A stretch of DNA of 64,000 bases from Syntrophotaleaceae bacterium (GTDB lineage: Bacteria > Desulfobacterota > Desulfuromonadia > Desulfuromonadales > Syntrophotaleaceae), in NCBI GenBank assembly GCA_041390365.1, contig JAWKQB010000002.1:686001-750000 (forward strand). The letters are read 5' to 3'. The notes under the pieces were generated by a model that saw only the letters and a list, made by a program, of their open reading frames with translations, did no database searches and had not been told where the DNA came from. Within the stretch, counting starts at the first letter, position 1, and every line of letters begins with the position of its first letter. The translations under genes were made by a program, and so were the position numbers. This document shows positions 18,278 through 26,667 of this stretch, piece after piece.

Positions 18278-20404
18278 ATGCCCCTTTCTCCGGATGATCT
18301 TCTCCAATTTCTGCATCGTCGGCCCGGCCGGGCGATGACCGCCCGGGAGATTCTGGCCGCTTTCAATCTTTCCAGAAAAGAACGGCAAGAAGCTCTGCGT
18401 CTGCTGGAAAAAATGGTGGAGGAGGGTCTGCTGGGCCAAAAGGGCCGGCGGTTGATCCCTATCCGGCGTCGTGATTTGCGGGAAGGAAGAATATCGCTTC
18501 ATCGCGACGGGTACGGCTTTGTCAGCTTGGACAAGGAAGAGGGAGATCTTTTTGTCCCGGCCCGCTATCTCGGGGGAGCCATGGATGGCGACCGGGTCGC
18601 TGTGCGGAGCGACCGCCGGGGACGGTCTGGCCGGCCTGAAGGTCAAGTTTTACAGGTTTTGGAGCGTGCCCACAAAACTGTGGTCGGGCGGTTCGAAATC
18701 CAGCACCGCCAATGTCTGGTTTTTCCCGCCGATCCCCGGATCAGCCGTCCGCTGCTGGTCGACCCTCCTCCCTCATCAACGCGGCCGGGACAGATTGTTG
18801 TTCTGAAGATCGATACTTATCCCGCCGAAAATCGCCTTGCCCGGGGGCATGTCGTGGAAGTGCTCGGAGATCCGGAGGATCCCCGGGTGGAGATACGGGT
18901 CATTGCCCACAAATTCGACCTGCCCTGGATATTTCCTGAAGAGGTTGTGCAGGCCGCAGCCGAAATGCCCGAAAAAGTCGTCGAGGAGGACCACGTCGGC
19001 AGGGAAGATCTGCGGGATCTGCCTTTGGTGACCATCGATGGAGAAACGGCCAGGGATTTCGACGACGCCGTGGCGGTGCGGCGCGAAACGGGCGGCCGCA
19101 TTCGACTTTGGGTGGCAATCGCCGACGTATCCCATTACGTCGCTTTGAACGGCGCCATCGATCGGGAGGCCTATGAGCGGGCCACCAGCGTCTATTTCCC
19201 CGGCTTCTGCATTCCGATGCTGCCCGAGGCTCTCAGCAACGAGCTCTGTTCGCTGAAGCCGGACCAGGACCGGCTGGCCATGACCGCCGAACTGTTGTTC
19301 GATGCAAACGGCCACCGGGAATCGGCACGCTTCTACCCGGCCCTCATCCGCAGCCGGGCCCGTCTGACCTACACCGAGGTGCGGGATATGGTGGTCAGTG
19401 GGGATCAGCAAATCATCGATCGGTATCCGGATATCTTCCCGCAGGTGCTGATCATGGAAGAACTCGCCCTGCGGTTGATGGCCATGCGCCGCCAACGGGG
19501 CAGTCTGGACTTCGACCTGCCGGAGGCGGAGATCGTGCTCGACCTTCGAGGCCGGCCGGAGGATATCGTCCGGGCGGAACGAAACATCGCCCATCGGATC
19601 ATTGAGGAATTCATGCTGGCGGCCAATGAGGCGGTAGCGACCTGGCTCACGGAAAAAAAGCTCCCTTTGCTCTATCGGATCCATGAGTCGCCGGATCTTG
19701 AGAAAATGCAAGATTTTCAGGAGTTCATGGCTCATCTGAATTACGGTTTGAACCTGGGGGAGGATGGCGTCGAACCTGACCGATTGCAGAAACTGCTCGA
19801 TGAAGTGGAAGGGACCCCGGAAGAGAGGGTGGTTCACCACGTCCTGCTAAGGAGCATGAAGCAGGCCCGCTATTCCCCTGATAACGCAGGTCATTTCGGC
19901 CTTGCGGCGGACCTGTATTGCCATTTTACGTCACCGATAAGGCGCTATCCCGACCTGGTGGTCCACCGTCTTCTGCGCGAGGCTTTGAAAAGCCAGGGGT
20001 TGCCGGAAAAGCGTACAGCCTTCTGGGGGCGCCGCCTGCCTGGCATCGCCGAGCATACTTCCCGAAACGAAAGGCGGGCCATGGAGGCCGAACGGGATGT
20101 CATCGATCTGAAAAAATGCCAGTTCATGCGCGACAAGGTGGGGGAGGAGTTCCCGGGATTCATTTCGGGAGTCCAGCCCTTCGGTTTCTTTGTCGAACTC
20201 AGGGACGTCTTCGTCGAGGGTCTCGTTCATGTAGCCACATTGAAAGACGACTATTACCAGTACGATGAAATACTGCACCGCCTTACAGGCCAGAACCGCC
20301 GCCGTGAATTTAAGGTCGGAGAACAGGTAGACGTCCGTCTCTCCAAAGTCGATATCGACCGGCGGGAGATGGATTTTGAATTGGTGACCGACAGTCGTGG
20401 ATAA
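18278..20404 (+). CDS. rnr: Ribonuclease R (3'-5' exoribonuclease)
   Basis: A 708-residue RNase II/R family exonuclease that degrades structured RNA from the 3' end. Order: winged-helix segment (about 1-65), cold-shock domain (70-160), catalytic RNB domain (about 245-580) with the metal-binding DGETARDFDDAVAV cluster and the YCHFTSPIRRYPDLVVHR motif, and S1 domain (about 622-705). AAGGA precedes the ATG. It lacks the long Lys-rich tail of E. coli RNase R, as is common in this phylum. Its stop lies 3 bases before a heptamer repeat and 27 bases before ribF. Confidence 0.95.
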   Translation: MPLSPDDLLQFLHRRPGRAMTAREILAAFNLSRKERQEALRLLEKMVEEGLLGQKGRRLIPIRRRDLREGRISLHRDGYGFVSLDKEEGDLFVPARYLGGAMDGDRVAVRSDRRGRSGRPEGQVLQVLERAHKTVVGRFEIQHRQCLVFPADPRISRPLLVDPPPSSTRPGQIVVLKIDTYPAENRLARGHVVEVLGDPEDPRVEIRVIAHKFDLPWIFPEEVVQAAAEMPEKVVEEDHVGREDLRDLPLVTIDGETARDFDDAVAVRRETGGRIRLWVAIADVSHYVALNGAIDREAYERATSVYFPGFCIPMLPEALSNELCSLKPDQDRLAMTAELLFDANGHRESARFYPALIRSRARLTYTEVRDMVVSGDQQIIDRYPDIFPQVLIMEELALRLMAMRRQRGSLDFDLPEAEIVLDLRGRPEDIVRAERNIAHRIIEEFMLAANEAVATWLTEKKLPLLYRIHESPDLEKMQDFQEFMAHLNYGLNLGEDGVEPDRLQKLLDEVEGTPEERVVHHVLLRSMKQARYSPDNAGHFGLAADLYCHFTSPIRRYPDLVVHRLLREALKSQGLPEKRTAFWGRRLPGIAEHTSRNERRAMEAERDVIDLKKCQFMRDKVGEEFPGFISGVQPFGFFVELRDVFVEGLVHVATLKDDYYQYDEILHRLTGQNRRREFKVGEQVDVRLSKVDIDRREMDFELVTDSRG

Positions 20405-20427
20405 AAACAGCAACCAGCAACTGATAT
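20405..20427. repeat. Heptamer repeat fragment between rnr and ribF
   Basis: CAGCAACCAGCAACTG followed by ATATTACAATGC. It matches the right end of the acnB-side repeat (AGCAACTGAATTTACAATGC) including the flank. It occupies the whole rnr-ribF gap, and the ribF ATG lies at its edge. Confidence 0.75.
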
Positions 20428-20431
20428 TACA

Positions 20432-21439
20432 ATGCGCATCATAAGAAATCTGGATGAACTGACGGAACCTTTGCCTAACGCGGTCGTGACCATAGGCAAC
20501 TTTGACGGCGTCCACCTCGGCCATCGGGAAATTTTTCGAAAGGTGGTTGCCAGATCCCGGGAGCTTGGCGGCACTTCAGTCGTATACACCTTTGTTCCCC
20601 ACCCACTTCGAGTGATAAAACCCCGGCATGCACCACCCCTGATCAGCACCTACAGGGAAAAGGAAATTCTCATTGAAGCGTCCTGTATCGATGTCCTGGT
20701 CTGTGCTCCCTTTGACAGGAAAATGGCAGAAATGCCCGCGCACCTTTTCGTGCGCGATGTGCTTGTGGAAAAGATCGGGGTTCGTCATCTGGTAATCGGA
20801 TACGACTACCTGTTCGGCAAGGGCCGCGAAGGCAATGCCGAACTGCTGCGCCGGATGGGGGAACACCTGAATTTCAGTGTCGAGGTGCTGGCGCCCATGA
20901 CCGAAGGGGGGGAGGCGTTCAGTTCGACCCGTATCCGGGATATGATCCTGCAAGGAGAAGTCAAGGAGGTGACCGGGCTTCTGGGGAGACATTTCAACTT
21001 CGAAGGCACGGTTGTTCACGGGTTCAAGCGGGGGGTAAAGCTGGGTTTCCCGACCGCCAATCTGAAGACCGACAAGGAATTGCTGCCGAAGATCGGGGTC
21101 TATGCAGTCAAAGTCAAATGGAACGACAGAATTCTGGATGGTGTTTTGAATATCGGCAATAATCCGACTTTTGAGGCTGCCGGACAATTTATCGAAGTGC
21201 ATCTTTTTGATTTTTCCGAACAGATTTATGGCGAAAATTTAAGGATTTATTTTATTCAGAGGCTGCGTGACGAGATGAGGTTCGAAAACTCGGCGCGACT
21301 TGTGCATGCTATCCAGCAGGACATTCGCAAGGCACGGGAAATCCTCGCAAATACACGTATTATCCGGTACCAGGATTATCTCGATTGCGGCACCGCGCTG
21401 CCCCTTGAATTCAAAGCGAATGGAGGGGAAGCGGGATGA
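20432..21439 (+). CDS. ribF: Bifunctional riboflavin kinase / FAD synthetase
   Basis: A 335-residue RibF that phosphorylates riboflavin to FMN and adenylates it to FAD. The N-terminal FAD synthetase domain has GNFDGVHLGH (about 17-26) and the FSSTRIRDMI motif (about 164); the C-terminal riboflavin kinase domain has FKRGVKLGFPTANL (about 198-212). No ribosome binding site precedes ATG 20432, since repeat DNA fills the upstream space; coupling to rnr may be needed. Its stop overlaps the aroE start (ATGA). Confidence 0.95.
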   Translation: MRIIRNLDELTEPLPNAVVTIGNFDGVHLGHREIFRKVVARSRELGGTSVVYTFVPHPLRVIKPRHAPPLISTYREKEILIEASCIDVLVCAPFDRKMAEMPAHLFVRDVLVEKIGVRHLVIGYDYLFGKGREGNAELLRRMGEHLNFSVEVLAPMTEGGEAFSSTRIRDMILQGEVKEVTGLLGRHFNFEGTVVHGFKRGVKLGFPTANLKTDKELLPKIGVYAVKVKWNDRILDGVLNIGNNPTFEAAGQFIEVHLFDFSEQIYGENLRIYFIQRLRDEMRFENSARLVHAIQQDIRKAREILANTRIIRYQDYLDCGTALPLEFKANGGEAG

Positions 21440-22299
21440 CGTTGAGCGGGACCACCAGGATTTTGGGTATCTTTGGAGACCCGGTTGCTCATACCCTGTC
21501 GCCGCTGATGCAGAATGCCGCCCTGCGGCAGACAGGCATTGATGCCGTTTACGTTCCCTTTCATGTCAAAGCCGAAGAGCTGGGTGATGCCGTACGTGCC
21601 CTTCGGGTACTGAATATCTGGGGCGTCAATGTTACCGTGCCTCACAAGGAGGCGGTTTGTGAATGGCTGGATGAGGTCGATGCTGAGGCCCGCCTGATCG
21701 GCGCCGTCAACACCATCGCTAACAGGAATGGAAGGCTGGTCGGCTTCAATACTGATGCGACCGGATTCCTTCGATCCCTTCGACAGGATCTGAATTTTGA
21801 TCCCTGCAGCAAGAAAATCCTGCTGCTCGGGGCCGGCGGTGCCTGCCGGGCGGCTCTGGTTGCCCTGGGTCAGGAAGGCGCTCGACACATACATGTCGCC
21901 AACCGAACCCCGGAACGGGCCGAAGCTCTTGTTCAGGAATTCGCCGCGGTTTTTCAAAAAACCCGGCTGGACTACTCTGGTCTCGACAGTGATGCATTAC
22001 GGGTGGCGGCCAAGGATTTGGATCTGGTGGTGAATTCTTCCGCCGTCGGGTTGAAGGGCGAGGCGTTCACCGCGCTCCCCTGGCAGTCTTTTGGGCCGGA
22101 AGTGGCCGTCTATGATATGGTTTACGCTTTGCAAGGAACGCCGCTGGTTCGAGCAGCCCTGGAAAAAGGTCTTCGGGCCGTTGGGGGACAGGGCATGCTG
22201 GTGTGCCAGGGTGAGGAGGCATTTTCAATCTGGACCGGCCGCAAATCTCCAGATGGGGTCATGAAAACGGCTCTGGACGAAAAAATGAACGTTTCCTGA
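21436..22299 (+). CDS. aroE: Shikimate dehydrogenase
   Basis: A 287-residue NADP-dependent enzyme that reduces 3-dehydroshikimate to shikimate. Substrate-domain motifs HTLSPLMQNAAL (about 19-30) and NVTVPHKE (about 70-77, with the catalytic Lys) and the nucleotide-binding loop LLGAGGACRA (about 132-141) followed by NRTPER are present, with the C-terminal GMLVCQGEEAF helix. It overlaps ribF by 4 bases after GGAGGGGAAGC. Other shikimate genes are at 40539-44867. Confidence 0.96.
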   Translation: MTLSGTTRILGIFGDPVAHTLSPLMQNAALRQTGIDAVYVPFHVKAEELGDAVRALRVLNIWGVNVTVPHKEAVCEWLDEVDAEARLIGAVNTIANRNGRLVGFNTDATGFLRSLRQDLNFDPCSKKILLLGAGGACRAALVALGQEGARHIHVANRTPERAEALVQEFAAVFQKTRLDYSGLDSDALRVAAKDLDLVVNSSAVGLKGEAFTALPWQSFGPEVAVYDMVYALQGTPLVRAALEKGLRAVGGQGMLVCQGEEAFSIWTGRKSPDGVMKTALDEKMNVS

Positions 22300-22308
22300 G
22301 CCAAATTC

Positions 22309-22337
22309 TTGACAGCCTGTAGGGGTCTCTATAAGAT
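22309..22337 (+). promoter_or_regulatory. Candidate sigma-70 promoter of pilB
   Basis: TTGACA (22309-22314) and TAAGAT (22332-22337) with 17 bases between. It starts 10 bases after the aroE stop and would give a leader of about 48 bases. Confidence 0.6.
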
Positions 22338-22380
22338 GCCGCCGGTGAGCCTGTTCCGACTCTATCTAAACAGGGGAAAA

Positions 22381-22395
22381 ATGGTTCTTATATGA
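22381..22395 (+). other. Four-codon upstream ORF overlapping the pilB start
   Basis: ATG GTT CTT ATA TGA encodes Met-Val-Leu-Ile-stop. AGGGG (22372-22376) lies 4 bases before it, but 15 bases before the pilB ATG, which is farther than usual. Its TGA overlaps the pilB ATG as ATGA. It could couple or tune pilB translation; unproven. Confidence 0.35.
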
Positions 22396-24092
22396 CGAGC
22401 AACAGGTTGGGAGAATTACTGGTCCGCAATCAGCTGATCAGCAGCAAACAGCTTACGGATGCCTTGACCGATCAGAAGGCCCACGGGGGCCGCTTGGGAT
22501 CCAGCCTGATCAAGCTTGGCTTCGTCAAGGAAGAAGAATTATCCGCCTTTCTTTCCAAGCAGTACGGTGTCCCATCCATCAATCTGGCCGAATTCGATGT
22601 CGACCTCGAAGTCATTCGGCAGATACCTGCAGAAATTGCCCAGAGATATCAGATCGTCCCCATTAATCGGGCCGGTTCGACCTTGATCGTTGCCATGAAC
22701 GATCCGTCGAATATTTTTGCCATCGACGATATCAAGTTCATGACCGGCTTCAATGTGGAAGTCGTGGTGGCGACCGAGTCATCCATCAAGCATGCGATAG
22801 ACAAGTATTATGATCAGAGCGCCAGCCTGGCCGACGTCATGGGGGACCTCGAGGATATCGACCTCGAGGTTGTGGAAGACCAGGACGATGTCGATGTCGG
22901 CGCTTTGGCAAAAGCGACCGAAGACGCCCCCGTCGTCAAGCTGGTCAACCTGATTCTGACCGACGCCATCAAAAAGAAAGCCTCCGACATTCACATCGAG
23001 CCTTATGAAAAATCCTTTCGGGTTCGGTACCGGATCGATGGGGTTCTTTATGAAGTGATGAAACCGCCCATGAAACTGAGGGCGGCCATAACCTCCCGCA
23101 TCAAGATCATGTCGGAGATGGACATCGCCGAGCGTCGCCTCCCCCAGGACGGCCGCATCAAGATTAAATTGCCTGGCGGAAAAGACATGGATTACCGGGT
23201 CAGTTGCCTGCCGACCCTTTTCGGTGAAAAGATTGTTCTGCGTTTGCTGGACAAGTCGAACCTGCAGCTCGACATGACCAAGCTTGGGTATGAGGAGCAA
23301 CCCCTGAAATGGTTCAAGGAAGCCATTCACAAACCTTTCGGCATGGTTCTGGTGACCGGTCCGACAGGTTCGGGAAAGACCGTTTCCCTCTACAGCGCAC
23401 TGGCTGAACTCAATGACAGTTCCTTGAATATCTCGACGGCTGAAGACCCGGTTGAATTCAACTTCGCGGGGATCAATCAGGTCCATATGCATGAAGAGAT
23501 CGGCCTTAATTTCGCCAACGCCCTGAGATCCTTTCTGCGCCAAGACCCAGACATCATCATGATCGGCGAGATTCGGGACTTCGAAACCGCCGAAATCGGG
23601 GTCAAGGCAGCCCTCACGGGACATCTCGTGCTGTCGACCCTGCACACCAACGACGCGCCGAGCACCATCAGCCGTCTTCTCAACATGGGCATCGAACCCT
23701 TCCTGGTTGCCTCCGCAGTCAACCTGATCACGGCGCAACGCCTCGGCCGCCGGGTCTGCTCTGAGTGCAAGGTGGTCGAAGAGATTCCCAAACAGGCTCT
23801 GCTGGATGCCGGTGTTCCTCCCGAGGAGGTCGACGAGTTTGTCTGCCATCGCGGCGAAGGCTGCGCCAAGTGCAACAACACCGGCTATAAAGGCCGGGTG
23901 GGCTTCTATCAGGTCATGCCCATGTTCGAGGAGATCAGGGAATTAATCCTGGCCGGGGGCAATACGGCCGAAATTAAACGGGAATCGATGCGTCTCGGGG
24001 TAAAGACCATGCGCCAGGCGGCCCTCGCCAAGCTGAAGCAGGGAATAACCTCCTTTGAAGAGGTCCTGCGCAGCACCGTGGGGGATGATTGA
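22392..24092 (+). CDS. pilB: Type IV pilus extension ATPase PilB
   Basis: A 566-residue hexameric ATPase that drives pilus polymerisation at the inner membrane. Order: MshEN-type N-terminal domain (about 1-150; GRLGSSLIKLGFV), ATPase core with Walker A GPTGSGKT (about 322), Asp box STAEDPVEF, Walker B IIMIGEIRD (about 386) and His box TGHLVLSTLHTNDAP; zinc site CSEC (about 456) and CAKC (about 491). The MshEN type of N-domain binds c-di-GMP in related ATPases (family knowledge), relevant with the c-di-GMP genes at the right end. It heads pilB-pilT-pilC-pilS-pilR. Confidence 0.97.
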   Translation: MTSNRLGELLVRNQLISSKQLTDALTDQKAHGGRLGSSLIKLGFVKEEELSAFLSKQYGVPSINLAEFDVDLEVIRQIPAEIAQRYQIVPINRAGSTLIVAMNDPSNIFAIDDIKFMTGFNVEVVVATESSIKHAIDKYYDQSASLADVMGDLEDIDLEVVEDQDDVDVGALAKATEDAPVVKLVNLILTDAIKKKASDIHIEPYEKSFRVRYRIDGVLYEVMKPPMKLRAAITSRIKIMSEMDIAERRLPQDGRIKIKLPGGKDMDYRVSCLPTLFGEKIVLRLLDKSNLQLDMTKLGYEEQPLKWFKEAIHKPFGMVLVTGPTGSGKTVSLYSALAELNDSSLNISTAEDPVEFNFAGINQVHMHEEIGLNFANALRSFLRQDPDIIMIGEIRDFETAEIGVKAALTGHLVLSTLHTNDAPSTISRLLNMGIEPFLVASAVNLITAQRLGRRVCSECKVVEEIPKQALLDAGVPPEEVDEFVCHRGEGCAKCNNTGYKGRVGFYQVMPMFEEIRELILAGGNTAEIKRESMRLGVKTMRQAALAKLKQGITSFEEVLRSTVGDD

Positions 24093-24097
24093 AAAGC

Positions 24098-24152
24098 GGT
24101 GACTGGTTGCTCGTAGCTTGTGACTCAACGAGCCACGAGCCACGACCAAGCT
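24098..24152. repeat. Heptamer repeat between pilB and pilT
   Basis: GTGACTGGTTGCTCGTAGCTTGTGACTC on the left and ACGAGCCACGAGCCACGACC on the right, built from heptamer-like units (TTGCTCG, GTAGCTT, GAGCCAC). The arms are partly complementary. It begins about 6 bases after the pilB stop. Confidence 0.7.
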
Positions 24153-24220
24153 TGGCCCAAATTTTGCTAATTTGTCCCAATGTTCTGGATCGTTTTTGGT
24201 TTTCAAGGGGGTGAAACTCA

Positions 24221-25330
24221 ATGGTTGGAATTCGAGAACTGCTCAAGGCCATGGTCGATATGGGGGCTTCCGATCTGCATATCACCTCGGGGGCACCCCC
24301 TCAGATCAGAATAGACGGTCAGATCAAGGCTTTGCAGCATGAACCCCTGCAGCCTGCCGAGACCAAGCAGCTCTGCTACAGCATTCTGACCGACGCCCAG
24401 AAGCGGAAGTTCGAAGAAGAAAACGAGCTGGACCTGTCATTCGGTGTCAAGGGTCTGGCGCGATTTCGCGGCAACATTTACCTGCAGAGAGGCGCGCTGG
24501 CGGGCGCATTCCGGCTGATCCCCTACAAATTTCTCTCCTTCGAGGAATTGGGACTGCCGCCGGTGGTCAGAGAGCTGGCCCGGAAACCCCGCGGACTGGT
24601 TCTGGTCACTGGTCCTACCGGCAGCGGGAAGTCGACAACCCTTGCTTCAATTATCGATTTCATCAACAGCGAACGCCACGAGCACATCATCACCATCGAA
24701 GACCCCATCGAGTATATCCATCCCCATAAAAAGTGCCTGGTGAACCAACGGGAGGTGGGGGCGGATACCCAGTCCTTCAAAAAGGCACTCAAGTATATTT
24801 TGCGGCAGGATCCTGACGTGGTTTTGTTGGGCGAATTGCGTGACCTCGAAACCATCGAAGCTGCCCTGACCATTGCGGAAACCGGGCATCTCTGTTTCGC
24901 GACCCTGCACACCAACAGCTGCGTTCAGACCATCAACCGCATTGTCGACGTATTTCCCACCAACCAGCAGACCCAGGTACGCACGCAATTGTCTTTCGTT
25001 CTCGAAGGGGTTCTTTCACAAAATCTTCTGCCCAAGGGCCAAGGGCGGGGAAGGGTGTTGGCTCTCGAGGTCATGGTGCCGAATATGGCCATACGCTCCC
25101 TGATACGGGACGACAAGGTCCACCAGATCTATTCCCAGATGCAGATGGGGCAGGAAAAGTTCGGCATGCAGACGATGAATCAGTCGCTGTTCACTCTGTA
25201 CCACAAAAAACTGATCAGTCTGGATACCGCCATGTCCCGCTCCTCTGATCCGGACGAACTGAAGCAGATGATTGCCAATCCTGCAGCAGTTTTGCGACGA
25301 CAGGTCAATGTCGGGGTGCAGAAGGCTTAA
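24221..25330 (+). CDS. pilT: Type IV pilus retraction ATPase PilT
   Basis: A 369-residue ATPase that powers pilus retraction. Walker A GPTGSGKST (about 131), ITIEDPIEYIH, Walker B VVLLGELRD, His box TGHLCFATLHTNS, and the PilT-specific AIRSLIRD (about 290; AIRNLIRE in most PilT) are visible. AGGGGGTG at 24206-24213 is the ribosome site. pilB and pilT are separated by 128 bases holding a repeat, so their relative yield may be set post-transcriptionally. This is the Geobacter pilT4 position. Confidence 0.97.
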   Translation: MVGIRELLKAMVDMGASDLHITSGAPPQIRIDGQIKALQHEPLQPAETKQLCYSILTDAQKRKFEEENELDLSFGVKGLARFRGNIYLQRGALAGAFRLIPYKFLSFEELGLPPVVRELARKPRGLVLVTGPTGSGKSTTLASIIDFINSERHEHIITIEDPIEYIHPHKKCLVNQREVGADTQSFKKALKYILRQDPDVVLLGELRDLETIEAALTIAETGHLCFATLHTNSCVQTINRIVDVFPTNQQTQVRTQLSFVLEGVLSQNLLPKGQGRGRVLALEVMVPNMAIRSLIRDDKVHQIYSQMQMGQEKFGMQTMNQSLFTLYHKKLISLDTAMSRSSDPDELKQMIANPAAVLRRQVNVGVQKA

Positions 25331-25331
25331 T

Positions 25332-25424
25332 GGCAGAGGCTAATAGCTGGTAGTTGGTGGCTGGGGGCCAGAAAACCAGCAACTTTGAACTAGCAGCTGA
25401 TTTTAAAGCAACGAGCAACGAGGT
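25332..25424. repeat. Heptamer repeat between pilT and pilC, supplying the pilC ribosome site
   Basis: Left arm 25336-25362 (AATAGCTGGTAGTTGGTGGC) and right arm 25373-25398 (AACCAGCAACTTTGAACTAG), then AAGCAACGAGCAACGAGG. The final GAGG of the repeat is 6 bases from the pilC ATG and is its only ribosome site. Begins within 6 bases of the pilT stop. Confidence 0.75.
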
Positions 25425-25429
25425 ATGAA

Positions 25430-26647
25430 ATGGCCAAATTCGCTTGGGAGGGAAGAACCCGCGGCGGGCAGGCGCAGAAGGGAGAGATGGAGGCGCCCAG
25501 CGAGGCTGCTGTAGCGGCCCAGCTGCGTCGTCAGGGGATCATGCCCGGAAAGATCAAGGAACGGGGCAAGGGCCTTGATAAGGATCTGAAAATCCCCGGA
25601 TTCGGCGGCAAGGTGACCACCAAGGACCTGGTCATTTTCACACGCCAGTTCGCCACCATGATCGATGCCGGTCTGCCCCTGGTACAGTGTCTCGACATTC
25701 TGGGCCGGCAGATGGACAAGGATGTCTTCAAAAAAATCCTGGTCGAGGTCAAGGAGAGCGTGGAGGCCGGACAGACATTTGCCGATTCGCTGCGCAAGCA
25801 CCCCAAGGCTTTTGATGATCTGTTCGTCAATCTGGTGGCGGCAGGCGAGGTGGGGGGGATTCTCGATGTGATTCTCAACCGTCTGGCGGCCTACCTGGAG
25901 AAAGCCCAGAAGCTGAAGAAGAAAGTGAAAAGCGCCATGACTTACCCGGCGACCGTTGTCGGGATCGCGCTTGTCGTCATCGCAGTCATTCTGTTATTCG
26001 TTATCCCTGCCTTTGAAAAAATGTTTGCCGATTTCGGCAGTGCCTTGCCGATTCCGACTCAAATCGTAATCAATCTAAGCAATTTCATCCAGAAATATAT
26101 CATTGCAATCATTTTTGTCACCGCTATTCTTGTCTATGCAATCAAGCGGACCTATCGAACCAAAAAAGGGCGGGAATTCATCGACCGCAACGCCCTCAAG
26201 GCTCCTGTATTCGGGATTCTCATTCGAAAGGTGGCCGTCGCCAAGTTTACGCGCACCCTCGGAACAATGATTTCCAGCGGTGTACCGATCCTGGATGGCC
26301 TGGAGATCGTCGCAAAAACCGCCGGTAACCGGACAATTGAAAACGCCATTTACCGGGTCAAGCAGAGCATCAGCGAAGGGAAAACTATTGCAGAACCTTT
26401 GGAGAAAGCGGGCGTTTTCCCTCCCATGGTTTGTCAAATGATTGCCGTCGGCGAACAGTCTGGCTCGATCGACACCATGCTCAACAAAATCGCCGATTTC
26501 TACGACGACGAGGTTGATGATGCCGTCAGCAACCTGACCGCCATGTTGGAGCCGATGCTGATGCTGTTTCTTGGAACCACCGTTGGGGGACTTGTTATCG
26601 CTATGTACCTGCCCATTTTCAAGATTGCAGGAACGGTGGGCGGTTGA
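25430..26647 (+). CDS. pilC: Type IV pilus inner-membrane platform protein PilC
   Basis: A 405-residue polytopic platform protein that transmits ATPase rotation to the pilus. Two T2SSF domains (about 70-195 and 270-395) are evident: FTRQFATMIDAGLPLVQCL and its second copy FTRTLGTMISSGVPILDGL. Three membrane helices follow the family pattern (about 175-195, 222-242, 375-397). The N-terminus FAWEGRTRGG is typical. The stop overlaps a possible TTG start of pilS. Confidence 0.96.
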   Translation: MAKFAWEGRTRGGQAQKGEMEAPSEAAVAAQLRRQGIMPGKIKERGKGLDKDLKIPGFGGKVTTKDLVIFTRQFATMIDAGLPLVQCLDILGRQMDKDVFKKILVEVKESVEAGQTFADSLRKHPKAFDDLFVNLVAAGEVGGILDVILNRLAAYLEKAQKLKKKVKSAMTYPATVVGIALVVIAVILLFVIPAFEKMFADFGSALPIPTQIVINLSNFIQKYIIAIIFVTAILVYAIKRTYRTKKGREFIDRNALKAPVFGILIRKVAVAKFTRTLGTMISSGVPILDGLEIVAKTAGNRTIENAIYRVKQSISEGKTIAEPLEKAGVFPPMVCQMIAVGEQSGSIDTMLNKIADFYDDEVDDAVSNLTAMLEPMLMLFLGTTVGGLVIAMYLPIFKIAGTVGG

Positions 26648-26667
26648 GTAATCATTTTAAGGCCAGT

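Noticed and set aside
24098..24152. CRISPR-like array in the repeat regions
   Set aside because: The units are 7-base and degenerate, with no unique spacers of uniform length and no cas genes.
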